DNA from: Apostichopus japonicus
Taxonomy: Eukaryota; Echinodermata; Holothuroidea; Aspidochirotida; Stichopodidae
Assembly (NCBI RefSeq): GCF_037975245.1
Contig: NC_092579.1
Location: 2,781,001-2,845,000 of the forward strand
DNA: 64,000 nt
Reading direction: 5' to 3'
The position numbers and the translations under genes were made by a program. Below are positions 1 through 10,904 of the stretch, piece after piece. Below the pieces are notes generated by a model. It had not been told where the DNA came from. It was given only the letters and a program-made list of their open reading frames with translations, and ran no database searches. The stretch's first letter is position 1. Each line of letters starts with the position of its first letter.

Positions 1-508
1 CTGCCTAACTCCTTATACCCCTCACAAAACTCCCTTTGTTACACAGACCCCATTTCCTGTGAGAGCTTATTTCCAGGAATAACAAGATAGTTGCCTAGCA
101 ACTTAGAAGAGGTAGAAGTGAAGAGGTTTTAATCCACAAGACAACATACAAATATACTGTACAAATGTATAGCCCCTCTGTTCAGTGAGCACTGCACAAT
201 GCACCTAATAAACAAGTAAAACTATAGTACAAAACAAAACTTTATGTAAGGGCTGACCATCTTACAAAAGGAAATAAGTATTCGAATAGGCATTCAATGA
301 AATAGGTGTTTGAATACTTATTGGAACAGCTAAATTTAGCATTCTCTAAGCATTTGAAGGAAAGAAGTATTCGAATACCTATTGGAATAGTTATTTTAAG
401 TATTCTATTAGTTATTCTAAAGTCTGAATGCTTAAATTTTTGAAATACCAACTATATAGCTATTCCAATACTTAGCGAATACTTAATAGTTATTCGTGTT
501 GGGTAAGG
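1..508. other. AT-rich stretch with ATTCGAAT-type short repeats, no exon found
   Basis: No coding exon was recognised on either strand. Between about 270 and 480 an imperfect short repeat built on the palindromic core ATTCGAAT/TATTGGAATA recurs many times. The stretch lies downstream of the last recognised DRC3 exon, so it is either DRC3 intron or intergenic DNA. The missing DRC3 C-terminal exons were not found here. Confidence 0.5.
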
Positions 509-1033
509 GTAACATTTATGCACAGGTGATTGTGTCTTTATCCACGAGGAGCTAATAAGGAAACGGCAAAAACATAACATTTATGCACAGGTGATTGTGT
601 CTTTATACACGAGGAGCTGATAAAGAAACAGCAAAAACAATAACATTTATACACTGGTGTTTGTGTCTTTATCCACGAGGAGCTAATAAGGAAACGGCAA
701 AAACATAACATTTATGCACTGGTGATTGTTCCTTTATGCACAAGGAGCTGATAGAGAAACAGCAAAAACAATAATATTTAGTCACTGGTGATTATGTCTT
801 TATCCACGAGGAGCTGATAACGAAACAGCAAAAACAATAACATTTATGCACTGGTGATTGTGTCTTTATCCACTAGGAGCTGATAAAGAAAACAGCAAAA
901 ACAATAACATTTATAAACTGGTGATTGTGTCTTTATCCACAAGAAGCTGATTAAGAAACATCAGAAACAACATCATTTAGGCACTGGTATCCACGAGGAG
1001 CTGATAGAGAAACAGCAAAAACAATAACATTTC
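509..1033 (-). repeat. Tandem array, about 8 units of about 65 bp, each with a DRC3 splice acceptor and exon start
   Basis: Eight diverged units follow one another with a period of about 65 bp (core GAGGAGCTGATA near 549, 614, 680, 747, 810, 875, 944 and 998). On the minus strand each unit reads as a T-rich tract, an acceptor TTATCAG or TTATTAG, then codons for LLVDKDTIT in most copies. DRC3 orthologues have LFVDKDTI at the point that follows exon 10, and the reading phase (0) fits. After about 33 exon-like bases every copy runs into TAA and back into the T-rich tract, so no copy is a full exon. The array therefore looks like amplification of the 5' boundary of DRC3 exon 11. Confidence 0.8.
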
Positions 1034-1476
1034 TAGGCTTAGAAATGTGTGAATAATATCACACTTTGGAGTAACAGATGAAGTAATCATGCCTGTTGAT
1101 TTTGCTTATTGTTATGAAATGACCACTGAACTTCATAGAAAACAATAGGCTTCTCGTACTGAGTTATAGTGTTTACAACCCAGTGTCACACAAGCAAACC
1201 CCATCACCATCTCATAGATTTCATCTGCCTCTGTTACGGAATCAAAATTTCTTACCAATGATAATTTGTTACAGAAATAAAGATTTCAATAAAACCTAAA
1301 GGTTGAGAGACATCTGCATCCTAGCTTTACAACAGGATGGAACCAAACAGATTTAAAACAGAAACAAACAGGTTCCATAGACTCCATTTTCCTCCGATGC
1401 TACCCTGACTACGTCACTACCTCTCACTGCACCAAAAAGCTTTTATTTTGCTTGTAAAAGGAAACAGGTGGCTCAC

Positions 1477-1600
1477 CATTTTGAGTTCCTCGCTGAGTTC
1501 GTCATCGAGTTCATTCTTGACGTATTTCTCCAGGGTCAGGATAGCAATCTCTAACACCTTCTCGTGATGAATATTCTCTAAATCTCTTACCTGCGATATC
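1477..1600 (-). CDS. DRC3 exon 10, last recognised exon
   Basis: The intron before it ends TTCTAC, 15 bases after the branch signal TTCCTTAA. Splicing at this AC gives [19 protein letters not shown], collinear with SLMAQCRDLENHHHEKLLEI. A standard AG just downstream (1591) would drop ISQ and break the frame. The donor is GTGAGC, phase 0, after EELKM. Confidence 0.88.
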
Positions 1601-4600
1601 GTAGAACATTTTGCATTAAGGAATTTTATTTTATTTTTTTATCTAGGTCTTGGTAAGTTATTGGATAGGATAGGAGTATTGGATTAGCACCCACAGAGGT
1701 CCTTAGGCATAATTTGCTCTCCCTCCCCAGGCCTCCCTCTACATTAAGTTTATGCATGCACAAACAGAAAGATATAGCGTTGGCACGCAATTACCTGGAA
1801 GTTTTCCCAGGCCCCTTCACCTTAAGGGGACCTGGTTATTTGCCAAGTCTTCCTGTTTTATGATCCCGCAAAGGGTAGGAGGTACAGATAGGAGGACAAG
1901 GAATGGCAAACTAATTACCATCATAATAACTTGGAGTCAAATCTTGCATGATCAAGATTTTTTTCTACATTGGATGCTACAAGGTGTTGATCAGAAGTAG
2001 TAGATTCTGCTCGCCATTCCTTCATCGGATCCTGTAAAACCTACACCGCTTGTTTAATATTTGTTTGCAAACTGTCTATGTAATGTGATTTCAATGTTTT
2101 ACTCTTATCAAACAATCTTTAGGTCTCCCAAGTTAGAAGCAGACATACAACTATGCTCACAATAAATAACCTTGTACCTGGGGATATTCATTATAACGGG
2201 TAGAGAAACTTTCGTCTTCAAGGCAAATAATATCAGTACTAGTAAAAGTTCTTGATACCCTGCTTCAAGCCATTTAGCAGTTCATACTCTATAAACTCAT
2301 GCAGATATTGACCGGCAAAATAGTAAAAGTGCAAAGTATCTACCCAAAAACATAGTTATATGCACCCAGAGAACAATCAAACTTCAGTAATTTGCCAGCT
2401 TATAGGCCATCAGCATACCCCCCCCCCCCCCCCCAAATATGCAACTAATAATAATTGCAATTCATGCTCAAAGACTTAGTTTACTAGCCAAGGGCACAAT
2501 ATATATTTACTAAAATTTCTCAAAGGGGCGAGTGCACCCCTCCTCTCAACAACATATCATCTTAGCCCCCCTTACCCAGTACAAGAATGGTGGTTGCACC
2601 CCTGCTACTGACACATTCAAAGCACTCTCCTTCTCTGAGAGATGTGATGGTCTAATGTGATAATTCCTATAACCCTCTAATTCAATGGCAACTGCTATAT
2701 TATACTGGCAAACATTGCAAGAACAAACAGAAAGATACATTCATATATACAGCATTCTAATGTACATTCACAGAATAGTAAAAATGAAGAATCAAAGCCA
2801 GAGAGAATCTGCAACCTAGTTTCAAAAAAGGATATAGTCCTTGGACAAACTCGACAAAATTTGAGACCATATCAGCCAGACTTCTCTCAAAATCTTTAAT
2901 GGTGTCCTATGAGGAAAAAAGAAGATGGTTTTCATGTTGTTTATATTTTCAGATACAGAATTATCTTTGAGATATAGTCAGAGAGGAGCATACATGCACA
3001 CAAATGATGAAAGATGATATATATAAAGAAAAATAGATGAAACGTTCTTTAATTTCATTATAATCATAAACGTAATCAAATTCTAAAACTGCAGGTCCCT
3101 TTATCAGTGAGAGTTTTAGCTATTATTTAGTCCAAACTTTCAACATAATTTGCTTATTAAATATGATATAATATAAACAAAAAGTTACAACATGTGGCCC
3201 GAAATTAAGAGTAGGCCTACAATAACTCAAATCAAAGATATGAGAGTGATTCAATTTGCTAGCATGAAAAGATAATATTTGCTAATGAAAAACTTTTTCC
3301 GCTTGGTTAAAGTTGAGCAATTAAAGGAAAGTACAATATTATCAACATCTATTATTGGTTCCAAAGTTTTGAAATTTGAACTGTTAAGTTCATGCTGTGT
3401 TGCAGATGATTATTGCTAATTTTAAAAGCTATTTAGATTGAGAAGAAACAGCTGCATCAACAACAACAATTATTATTACAACAACAACCCAAATCAACAT
3501 AAAATAGCTCAGATGATTCAGACAATTGACCAACTAAGCCAACACTTTCACTAAAAATCAATGAAAGGAAGGAAGGAAGGAAAAAAAACACCATCTTAAA
3601 ACAAACTTTTCATCTACAACAAAAAATCCTGTGTGGGCATTAAAATGATAATCTGCCTCTGAAGATCCTGCCAGGATTAAAATATCCCAGCCTTTTACTT
3701 ATTTGTACTTTTTCATATTTATTTATAACTCATGCCAGTGTTCATATCCTCTGAGTAAGATATGAAATATTAACTTTGCTATTGAATTTGTAATTCATAA
3801 TTGACAACATTGACTACTGTTTGAGATGAGTGTTATCCCTGACCACACACTGTGGATCTCACCTCCAGTTGGTCGACAAGTTGCAGTTCGTAGCCCATCA
3901 ACGTATCCCACAGTTTACTGATATCGTCATCGTACTCTGCCAGCTTGGAGTCTAATACTTTAGCATCACTGATCACAGTCAGGTCTGACAGACACTATAA
4001 GAAAAAAACAATAAATAAAAACTTGTAACGATGTTATGTTTTAACGTCCATATATAACGATGGTTAATCGTATCTTATGGATGTAATACAAGGTATGTTT
4101 TTAATATAAATTAAGCACACTTTGTAACAGAGAACAAGAAGCATCTAATATCCTGACAAGAACACCGTGTACCTGCTCAGAAGACTCAAATGATGAAGTG
4201 AGCAGTTTTTCTGACATTGTACCTCTATTGATTAATGTGTTAGACAATGCTAAGTATAATATTCTTTACATGTAGAATACCTTTAAAGGAGACGCTAACC
4301 CAACCATCAACTTTAGCTTCTACGACAGAGATCTTTGTGAAGAACAATTTCCCCAAAGCCGCTAAGCAAGAGATATCATAGTTTAAAAGTTGTGTTTGGG
4401 AGCTAGCATTTTGTAAATCTTTGATCCTATAGTACCACTAGGATCTGAAACGTTTTACTTGATTTTTCGTATCCATACTTCCATCGTAAAATGTTAAGTG
4501 TTTTTACTCAAACCAACGACATCGTAAGGTCATGATAAGAGCTTCAGACTTTAGATTCAGCATTTGCAAAACTCATCTCCCAACAAAAAAATAAGCATTG

Positions 4601-5275
4601 TAATTAATAAAGCAAACAAATGGAAAATGAATCACATGTGTCTCGATGATGTCATGTTTAGACTTGATCAAGTCTTCAGTCTTTTGTGTGAAGGATCACC
4701 AACTGGAATAAGATATTTCATAGCTGTTTAGGCGAGTTGTTCATGACATTTACCCCTATCGTATGGGTGAATAATGGTGGTTGGATCTCTGTCTCCTTTA
4801 GTGACCAGACGGCCAGGATTAAGTCTGCAACTATCTAAAAAATGTAACTAATTAAAACTGGTACCACTAGAAAGATCGCAACACTTCCAAGGAAAGCTTT
4901 ATCATCAAATCAAGTGACAAATTCTTGCATAAAGTGAAAATCAACGAAACTATAGTTTAATAGTTTTGATTAATAGTTACTCTTTTAAGATATTGGTAAC
5001 TAAATGACATTGCAGCAGATATTACCTTCTTTCTGTACTTGTTAAAGTCTTCAATCTTACTGGTCCCCATCTCCTTATTTTCAGTCTTGGCTTCCTCGAT
5101 GCATGAATAAAACTCATTGACCTCTTTCTGCCTCTTCTCGTGCTCCTGTAATCCAAAGTTGAACACCTGTCGACAGATCCCAACCATCTTCTCTTTGTAT
5201 GTGTGCATGAGTCAAGGATTAGGTTGATGTATATATACAAATATATATATATAAACGTATATGTATGTATATATA

Positions 5276-5323
<48 letters not shown>

Positions 5324-8300
5324 CTATAATATGTAACAAACCCGTATCGTTCTTGACATGAACAATTTTCCTATTGAAATCTTTATGAAAATTTTAAATG
5401 ATAGACAACTTAATGAGTAGTTAATAAAATCATACTAATTTATGTTTGTTAATTAATAATAATAATACCATGATTTTTCACCCATAACAGCCTAAAACAG
5501 TTCATTTTTAAAAACCACTGATGAGCCTCAGTGATAGCTATTGTAAATTGAGAATTATGATGTTACAACCCACTAAAGTGCAAGGACTATTTCACTTCTC
5601 AAAAGTTTGGAATGCAAAAAAAACAATTCATTAAATTATTAAACAATGCTGATTTCAAATTTTAATGCTAGAGGTATATCGATGCTCATTTTACTTGCAG
5701 TTTTTTTATGATGAGATTCTTGTCAACATGCAACATGTAAAGCAAGCAATGTCTCTGGTTTATGTACATTCAGTTTTGATACTTCAGATTGACATCAGAG
5801 CAGACACACATTCATACATCATGCAAAGACTTAACATTCCACAAATACATAAATTTATATCTCACTGATCAAAAGTGGACACTGATTCTAAACTCTTTGC
5901 TTAAAATAGTATAGAATGAGAGATTTAACATGTGGAAACCAGTTGGCAAAAACTAATCATGAATGATAAACTATCGACTCTTGCATGCATGAAGAGAAGG
6001 TTTTTCTTGAATCTATTTTATCCAGCTATGAAAGGATATACAAGAAGCAGTTCATCGACTCCAGGTAAAGAGGCCAGCTTCTGGGCCTCTGGATCATCAG
6101 AGAAAAGGCTTTCAAAGAGATGAGGTCCATTGAGATTCTCAACATAGGCTGCCTGGAAATTAAGAAAGTGAAAAGAGTTGTCTGAGTTTATGTCATTGTA
6201 CAACACAAGCTGCTCTAGTTTTGGTCAGAAGAACATATACATATAGATAAGAAGGGACATCTTGAATGACCCAAAAAACTTTTAGTTTTCTTCTGGAACA
6301 ATGTTTCCATGAAAAGTTTGTTTTCATATCGTGCCTGCATTATTTCTAAAGCATTTTATGTCTTTTACTTTTCAGTAAAACAAAAATAAACTCTTAGGCC
6401 TTATAATACAGTGTCTGGAAAAATCAACTGTATCGCAGATTTTTTTTTTAAACGCAATCAGCCAATAATACATAAGCAAACTATGTAGAAATTTCAAACC
6501 TGCTAAAATATTTTCTTCAAAAGATAATTTTTTTTTTTCAAGTGAAAATTGATACATTACAAAGAACTGATATATTGGACAATTCACTTACTTTCTGTTT
6601 GTTGAATTCAGTTTCTCCAGCCTCCCGTTCCAGTCTTTTGTTTTCAGCACTTGATTCATCTGCTACGAGTTCCTCTATGGCATATCTGTACTGCTCCTTA
6701 GCTGCCATTTTCTGAAAAAGTTAACCAATTTAACTCTCTGTTAAGTTTATAGTCCATCTTCTTGTTTCAAAATTTCTTGAATTCATTTCGTGAAAGTCGT
6801 AGAATACTACAGGGAGAGACGCTGAATATACCAAATATTACCCCAAATAAGATTTCTTTCTAGCATTTTACCAAAAAGTTTGGAGTGGGCATAGACTGGA
6901 CAGCAATCGATTTTATACTGATGTTTTATTGGGTTGCCACGTTTCTTTGGTCGAAAAGTGGGACTCTGCTCCCCTTCCTCCCCTACAAAGACAATTTTGG
7001 ACTTTAAGGAGGGCTTCATGGCGTTTCCTGCCAAGCTTGTGAGGCTAAAATGTGGCCATCAATCACATCATATTTGTGAGTTGGAAACAATTGCATCATG
7101 CATCCGAAACGGCCACGTTTAGTGATGCATGTAACTTGCACTTTATTTAGCTTTTGTATCACAAAACCAGTCATATTTTTGAATGTCACAAAGAACTTTA
7201 GAAAATCAGGACAATTTAAGTTGCGGGTGGAATGGCATCAGGTTATTGCAAAATCTGACAATACTGATTAAAGTTGTGCCGTCACAGGCACTACTTGCAC
7301 CACTGAACATTGTTCTGGTTTCTGCCTACCTCCCCCCTCCCCGCCCCACCCACTCAGATAATAAAAGGTTCCATTCCATTCTAGACTTTCATCATCCATT
7401 CACTTAATTAACAAGAGCATAGATCTGCAAAAGGCAATCTAAAATTTACAGTTCTTTTTTAAATCATTTATTTTGAAATAAACTTCATAAACGAGTGGAC
7501 ATAAAAATAAATTGATTAAAAATGCATTTACTCACTGTATTCTCGTCAATTAACCTGAAATCCAAGTAGACCAGAGACGCGACATGGGCAACGACAAACA
7601 CTTTGTAGTTAGGATCTTCACAGAAAGGATTGCCAGATAAATTGATTGTCTGAAGATTCTTAAACTTCCTTAAATAAATTAACTGTGGAGGATCAAAGAA
7701 ATAAAAATATTTTATCTTCTTTGATTGAAACTTTCCAGAAAAGGCAGATAGATAGATGAACGGAAAAATGGACCGACGGACGGATGGACAACAGTTAGCG
7801 AGAGAGATAGATAGATCATAGCACTTACATTTTCTAATGATGACAGGCTATTGTTGCCTATGGATAGAACATGAAGTCTGGTGAGTGTGTCCATGTTTTC
7901 AACGACGGAGATTCGGTTGTTGTATAGGGTCAGGTCTTCCAGCTTGGTAAGATTTTCCAAGTTTTCAATAACTTCAATATTATTAAAGGAAAGATCTGGA
8001 AAAGAAAAGCCAAAGCTAATTTTCAGGTTTAATTATATACTCTCCTAAAATTCCTCCTTGAGTTTGAATTCATATTCATGCATTATTTGTGACTTATTTT
8101 ACAATTAAGTTACAAAACACCTGCAAATAGTATCAAAAGTTAAAGGTGGTGCTCATCTCCACGATCACATAGTACAGTCGGACTGCTATCACATACAAAG
8201 TCAAACCAGATTATTTAATTAAGATTTTACAAACAGAATGTGGTTCCTGTCTTGAACATATCTTGACCATCTTCACAGAGTATATGGGGAGGTTTGGACT

Positions 8301-9679
8301 ATCTGGTTTACTGGCATGGACCCAATGCACCTCTGGGCTAGAGGTGCTGACAATGACACCAAGTTGATGTACCAAAGGCACCGATTTCCTCTGAGCCATG
8401 AGAGATGATAATTTTGTCTGAGGTGCCCAATTTGCCCTAGTGCCGCCTGTTGGATCACTGAACCAGTAGCAATTCAGGCCCCAGTCCGCCCCTGCACAGC
8501 ACAGTGAGGTTGTGTTTTACATACCAAGCCAAACCAGATTCACCAGACTGTCCAGGCCCTCTATTTTTTCTATGATGTTATTATCCATCTGAAGCTTGGT
8601 CAGGCTTGTAAATTCCCAAAGATTGTCAACTTTCAATATGTCTGTAGAAGAGAATGGAATGGTGATCAGGAGCAAATTGAGACCACAGGTCTCAGAATGA
8701 CGCTTAACAATGAATGCTGTAGTCACAGACTAAATCCCTTTTTATTTAAAGTGAAATTATATTAATACTTACGATGAACTGCCATACATAGTATTAAATG
8801 ATATCATTGTCCAAGGTTGCTTAGTTTAATACAAATAAAATTCATACCTCACAATATTCAAATGATAATTCCATGACAAATAACATAAATGTTACTTTAA
8901 ATCTAAGTGACCAGCAAGGAGAGGTTCTAGCTCAAACAGTAGGGTGTGGGTCCTCTCACACCCACCATGATGTTATCATAGATACAACCATTGGTAGTTA
9001 TACTACTGTACATTCGAGGTTTCAAGGAACAAACTGTAGAAGCAGAAACTGGCTTGAATGTAAAGACCTTAGCAGATGATGATCAACTAGCAGCATCTAA
9101 GTGTTACATACTGTATGTAAACATAAATAAAATGAGAAGACACCTGACTTTTGTATGCTGCTTGTCTTTGTTCAACTTGTGCTTTCAAGGTCTCTCTTTT
9201 AATCATAATAACATATCTACAGTAGTACAACACTAGATAATTATGCTAGATACAAAGAGTATGTGGATCGCTGAGTATATATTATTGATACACTACAATC
9301 CGCATGTACAAGATGAAGAATGGCAGCATTTGGAATATTCCAAAGCCCAAACATAAATTACTTCGATTAGATCCAATAATTCAAATTTACAAAAACTGCA
9401 TTCAATGCAGATGCTATGCTGAGAAATTTTTACAAATTCCCTTACCTCTTCAGGCAATATTGCTCTTTGAGTTAAGGAAATTAGCATTCAAATAAGCTAA
9501 TAATCTTCTCTCAACTTACTTTTGAAATCTAATCTGAGAGCCCCTATGTCTGCAAACTCTGTCTCTTCCTCCTTGGCTATCCGTCCTGCCTCTTCTTTTG
9601 GACCTTGTTCATCTATTGCTTTCAGGAGCATTTCTTCATCAATAACTGATGGTGCTACTGTATCATATAAACGACTCAT
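1477..9679 (-). CDS. Dynein regulatory complex subunit 3 (LRRC48), 10 exons, C terminus missing
   Basis: DRC3 is a subunit of the nexin-dynein regulatory complex of motile cilia and flagella, where it helps control dynein arms. The minus-strand exons, in transcript order, are 9679-9520, 8641-8525, 7995-7829, 7682-7536, 6711-6592, 6152-6040, 5200-5026, 3994-3863, 2906-2836 and 1600-1477. They join in frame to 442 codons. The start [10 protein letters not shown] is almost the vertebrate DRC3 start. Residues about 54-197 form SDS22-like leucine-rich repeats and a cap; residues 198-442 are a charged coiled-coil region. Family members are about 520 residues, so roughly 80 C-terminal residues are missing here. 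Introns 6 and 9 have AT-AC ends. The gene is divergent from TOM1. I identified the family from memory of the sequence, with high confidence. Confidence 0.93.
2836..2906 (-). CDS. DRC3 exon 9, with a second U12 AT-AC donor
   Basis: Acceptor CTCATAG. It encodes [20 protein letters not shown], like ETINMFERNIVDMV in the family. It ends at 2836, directly before ATATCCTTTT, a second U12 AT-AC donor. It leaves two bases (CT) of a Leu codon. Confidence 0.88.
3863..3994 (-). CDS. DRC3 exon 8
   Basis: Acceptor TTATAG, donor GTGAGA, 132 bp, phase 0. It encodes [18 protein letters not shown] and [17 protein letters not shown], matching the ISELFDALMTLEMQLVEQLE region of the family. Confidence 0.92.
4287..4797. 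mobile_element. Inverted-repeat MITE with TTAA-like flanks, in a DRC3 intron
   Basis: The left end AGGAGACGCTAACCCAACCA follows TTAA at 4283-4286. The right end, read in reverse, is AGGAGACAGAGATCCAACCA and is followed by TTAG at 4798-4801. There is no ORF. The imperfect terminal repeats and TTAA-type target suggest a non-autonomous piggyBac- or Kolobok-like element. The copy is degraded. Confidence 0.6.
5026..5200 (-). CDS. DRC3 exon 7, with an AC acceptor
   Basis: No AG acceptor fits the 5' edge. The intron ends in CACAC just before the exon, 11 bases after a U12-like branch site TCCTTGAC (5218-5211). Joining GT from exon 6 to A gives Val, then [18 protein letters not shown], matching YKDKFVIIC. 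The donor is an ordinary GTAATA. Confidence 0.88.
5221..5327. repeat. TA-rich microsatellite
   Basis: Mainly (TA)n with GTATG and AAACG interruptions, inside DRC3 U12 intron 6 just upstream of its branch site. Apparent ORFs through it are low-complexity artefacts. Confidence 0.9.
6040..6152 (-). CDS. DRC3 exon 6, with a U12 AT-AC donor
   Basis: Acceptor TTCCAG. It encodes [17 protein letters not shown] then LPGVDELLL, aligning to FVEHLNGSFLFDSM and LPGVGELL. The exon must end at 6040, because the next bases on the minus strand are ATATCCTTT, the U12 AT-AC donor consensus. Two bases (GT) of the next codon remain. Confidence 0.9.
6592..6711 (-). CDS. DRC3 exon 5 (start of coiled coil)
   Basis: Acceptor TTTCAG, donor GTAAGT, 120 bp, phase 0. 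It encodes a Glu/Lys-rich helix with [12 protein letters not shown] and [14 protein letters not shown], equivalent to the AEAKHQYSIDEL region of vertebrate DRC3. Confidence 0.9.
7536..7682 (-). CDS. DRC3 exon 4 (last repeat and LRR cap)
   Basis: Acceptor CCACAG, donor GTGAGT. It reads [20 protein letters not shown] then [20 protein letters not shown], matching the LRR cap of the family in which the chain ends LxYLDxRxID. Phase 0 on both sides. Confidence 0.93.
7829..7995 (-). CDS. DRC3 exon 3 (leucine-rich repeats)
   Basis: Acceptor TTCCAG, donor GTAAGT. It encodes [16 protein letters not shown] and two further repeats ending at SLSSLEN. The exon ends in phase 0. Confidence 0.93.
8525..8641 (-). 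CDS. DRC3 exon 2 (first leucine-rich repeats)
   Basis: Bounded by a CTACAG acceptor and a GTATGT donor. It encodes [11 protein letters not shown] and the repeat [12 protein letters not shown]-like stretch (here [14 protein letters not shown]), ending at NLVWL with a split Asp codon completed by exon 3. Confidence 0.93.
9520..9679 (-). CDS. DRC3 exon 1 (coding start)
   Basis: The ATG at 9679-9677 opens [16 protein letters not shown], followed by [10 protein letters not shown], both hallmarks of the DRC3 N terminus. The exon ends before GTAAGT with one base of a split Asn codon. Any 5' UTR exon lies upstream and was not resolved. Confidence 0.93.
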
Positions 9680-10849
9680 CTTGAATCAAGGAAAATCTGA
9701 TTGAGGTAAACCATCAATAAGGTAGATAAAACATGAGCAAATGTTTCTAACATTATGAAGTTTGTGTCTTGACGCACCCACTGATGGCTATGTCATATAC
9801 TTTCAGCTAGCCTGAAAAATGTTAGTAATTTAGCTGTTTTCACCTGCTATTGTTTACTCTTGTAATTCATTGACACTGGCGTGACTCCTAATGTCCCCTG
9901 ATGATCATTGGTTCAATGAACTCTTGTTTCCTGATGATCGGTTGAGTAAACGTGAGTGCCATCCATACTTAACTGATGACTGGGTAAATAACTTTTTCTT
10001 TCTCATTATGCCTACACTAACGATAGGCTCAGACAGAGTCAGAATAACATCAGCACCACATTCAACGTGTGATTCTAGTTTCTACCTTTCTTTCTGCTGT
10101 GAAGGGTTTCTAGCCTATGCCTAGGCCCTACGTTAGGCTACTTACCAAGCCTATATTGTATCAAGGCAGCAACACATGGTACGTTTACCTATGTTGATTC
10201 GAAGTTGCCAAACTAAACGATAAATTACAATGAAATTTCACATTAATCAGTAAGTTCTTGGGCCAAGAACTAACGAAATTTGGCCCAGTAATATTGTTAT
10301 GGCCTAGTTCTGCGAAACGAAGTAACTCAAAGCCATTCTTCGATGCACATTTCTGACCATTAAATCAGTTTAGACGCTATGAGAACAATGAGAATTCACT
10401 GAAAAGCAGACTACAACTACATAAGGAAAATCGTTAATTAATAAATCAAGACATTTGCTAAAATCAGAAGGTGAGTAAAAAGTATTCAATTACCTTCTGC
10501 AAAGTACTTAATTTCCTCGGGTTGTCAAGGCATTGAAAATGCATATTCATATCGCTATTTCGAGAAGATTACGTAATTATTATTATTGCCAGACAGCTTA
10601 CTCATGATAAGCGGCATTTATTTTTTGGAATGGTTAATGATGTAAAGGCAAATAAATGCATAATAATAACCAATTTATTTAAATATTATTACTATAATAA
10701 AATAATGGTTGCATAATTGATGGAATGTTTATAATATTTATGAAATTTAAAACGCCTCCTTTCTAACTTACACTTACGCATAACCAAAGCAAACAAAATA
10801 GGAAAATTATGTACAACCTGTGACTCAACAGAGCCTGAAATTCAAAACG
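9680..10849. promoter_or_regulatory. Shared 5' region of divergent DRC3 and TOM1
   Basis: The start codons of DRC3 (minus) and TOM1 (plus) face away from each other 1.17 kb apart, so this stretch must hold both 5' UTRs and promoters. No clear TATA box or CpG-rich core was seen. The sequence is AT-rich near 10560-10760. Its role is inferred from gene order only. Confidence 0.55.
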
Positions 10850-10904
10850 ATGTCGTTTATAACAAAATCCCAAGTTTTTGCCACTCAAGTCGGACAAAGA
10901 ATAG
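10850..10904 (+). CDS. TOM1 exon 1
   Basis: ATG opens [18 protein letters not shown], where the VGQRIE stretch before the VHS domain is typical of TOM1. The donor is GTAAAA, weaker than the others in this gene, and one base of the Glu codon remains. Confidence 0.87.

Noticed and set aside
509-1033. CRISPR-like repeat array
   Set aside because: The DNA is eukaryotic, there are no unique spacers, and the unit is explained by the DRC3 splice boundary.
5022-5339. 105-codon minus-strand ORF with Tyr/Ile run
   Set aside because: It reads the TA microsatellite and DRC3 exon 7 in the wrong frame; the DRC3 frame is clear.
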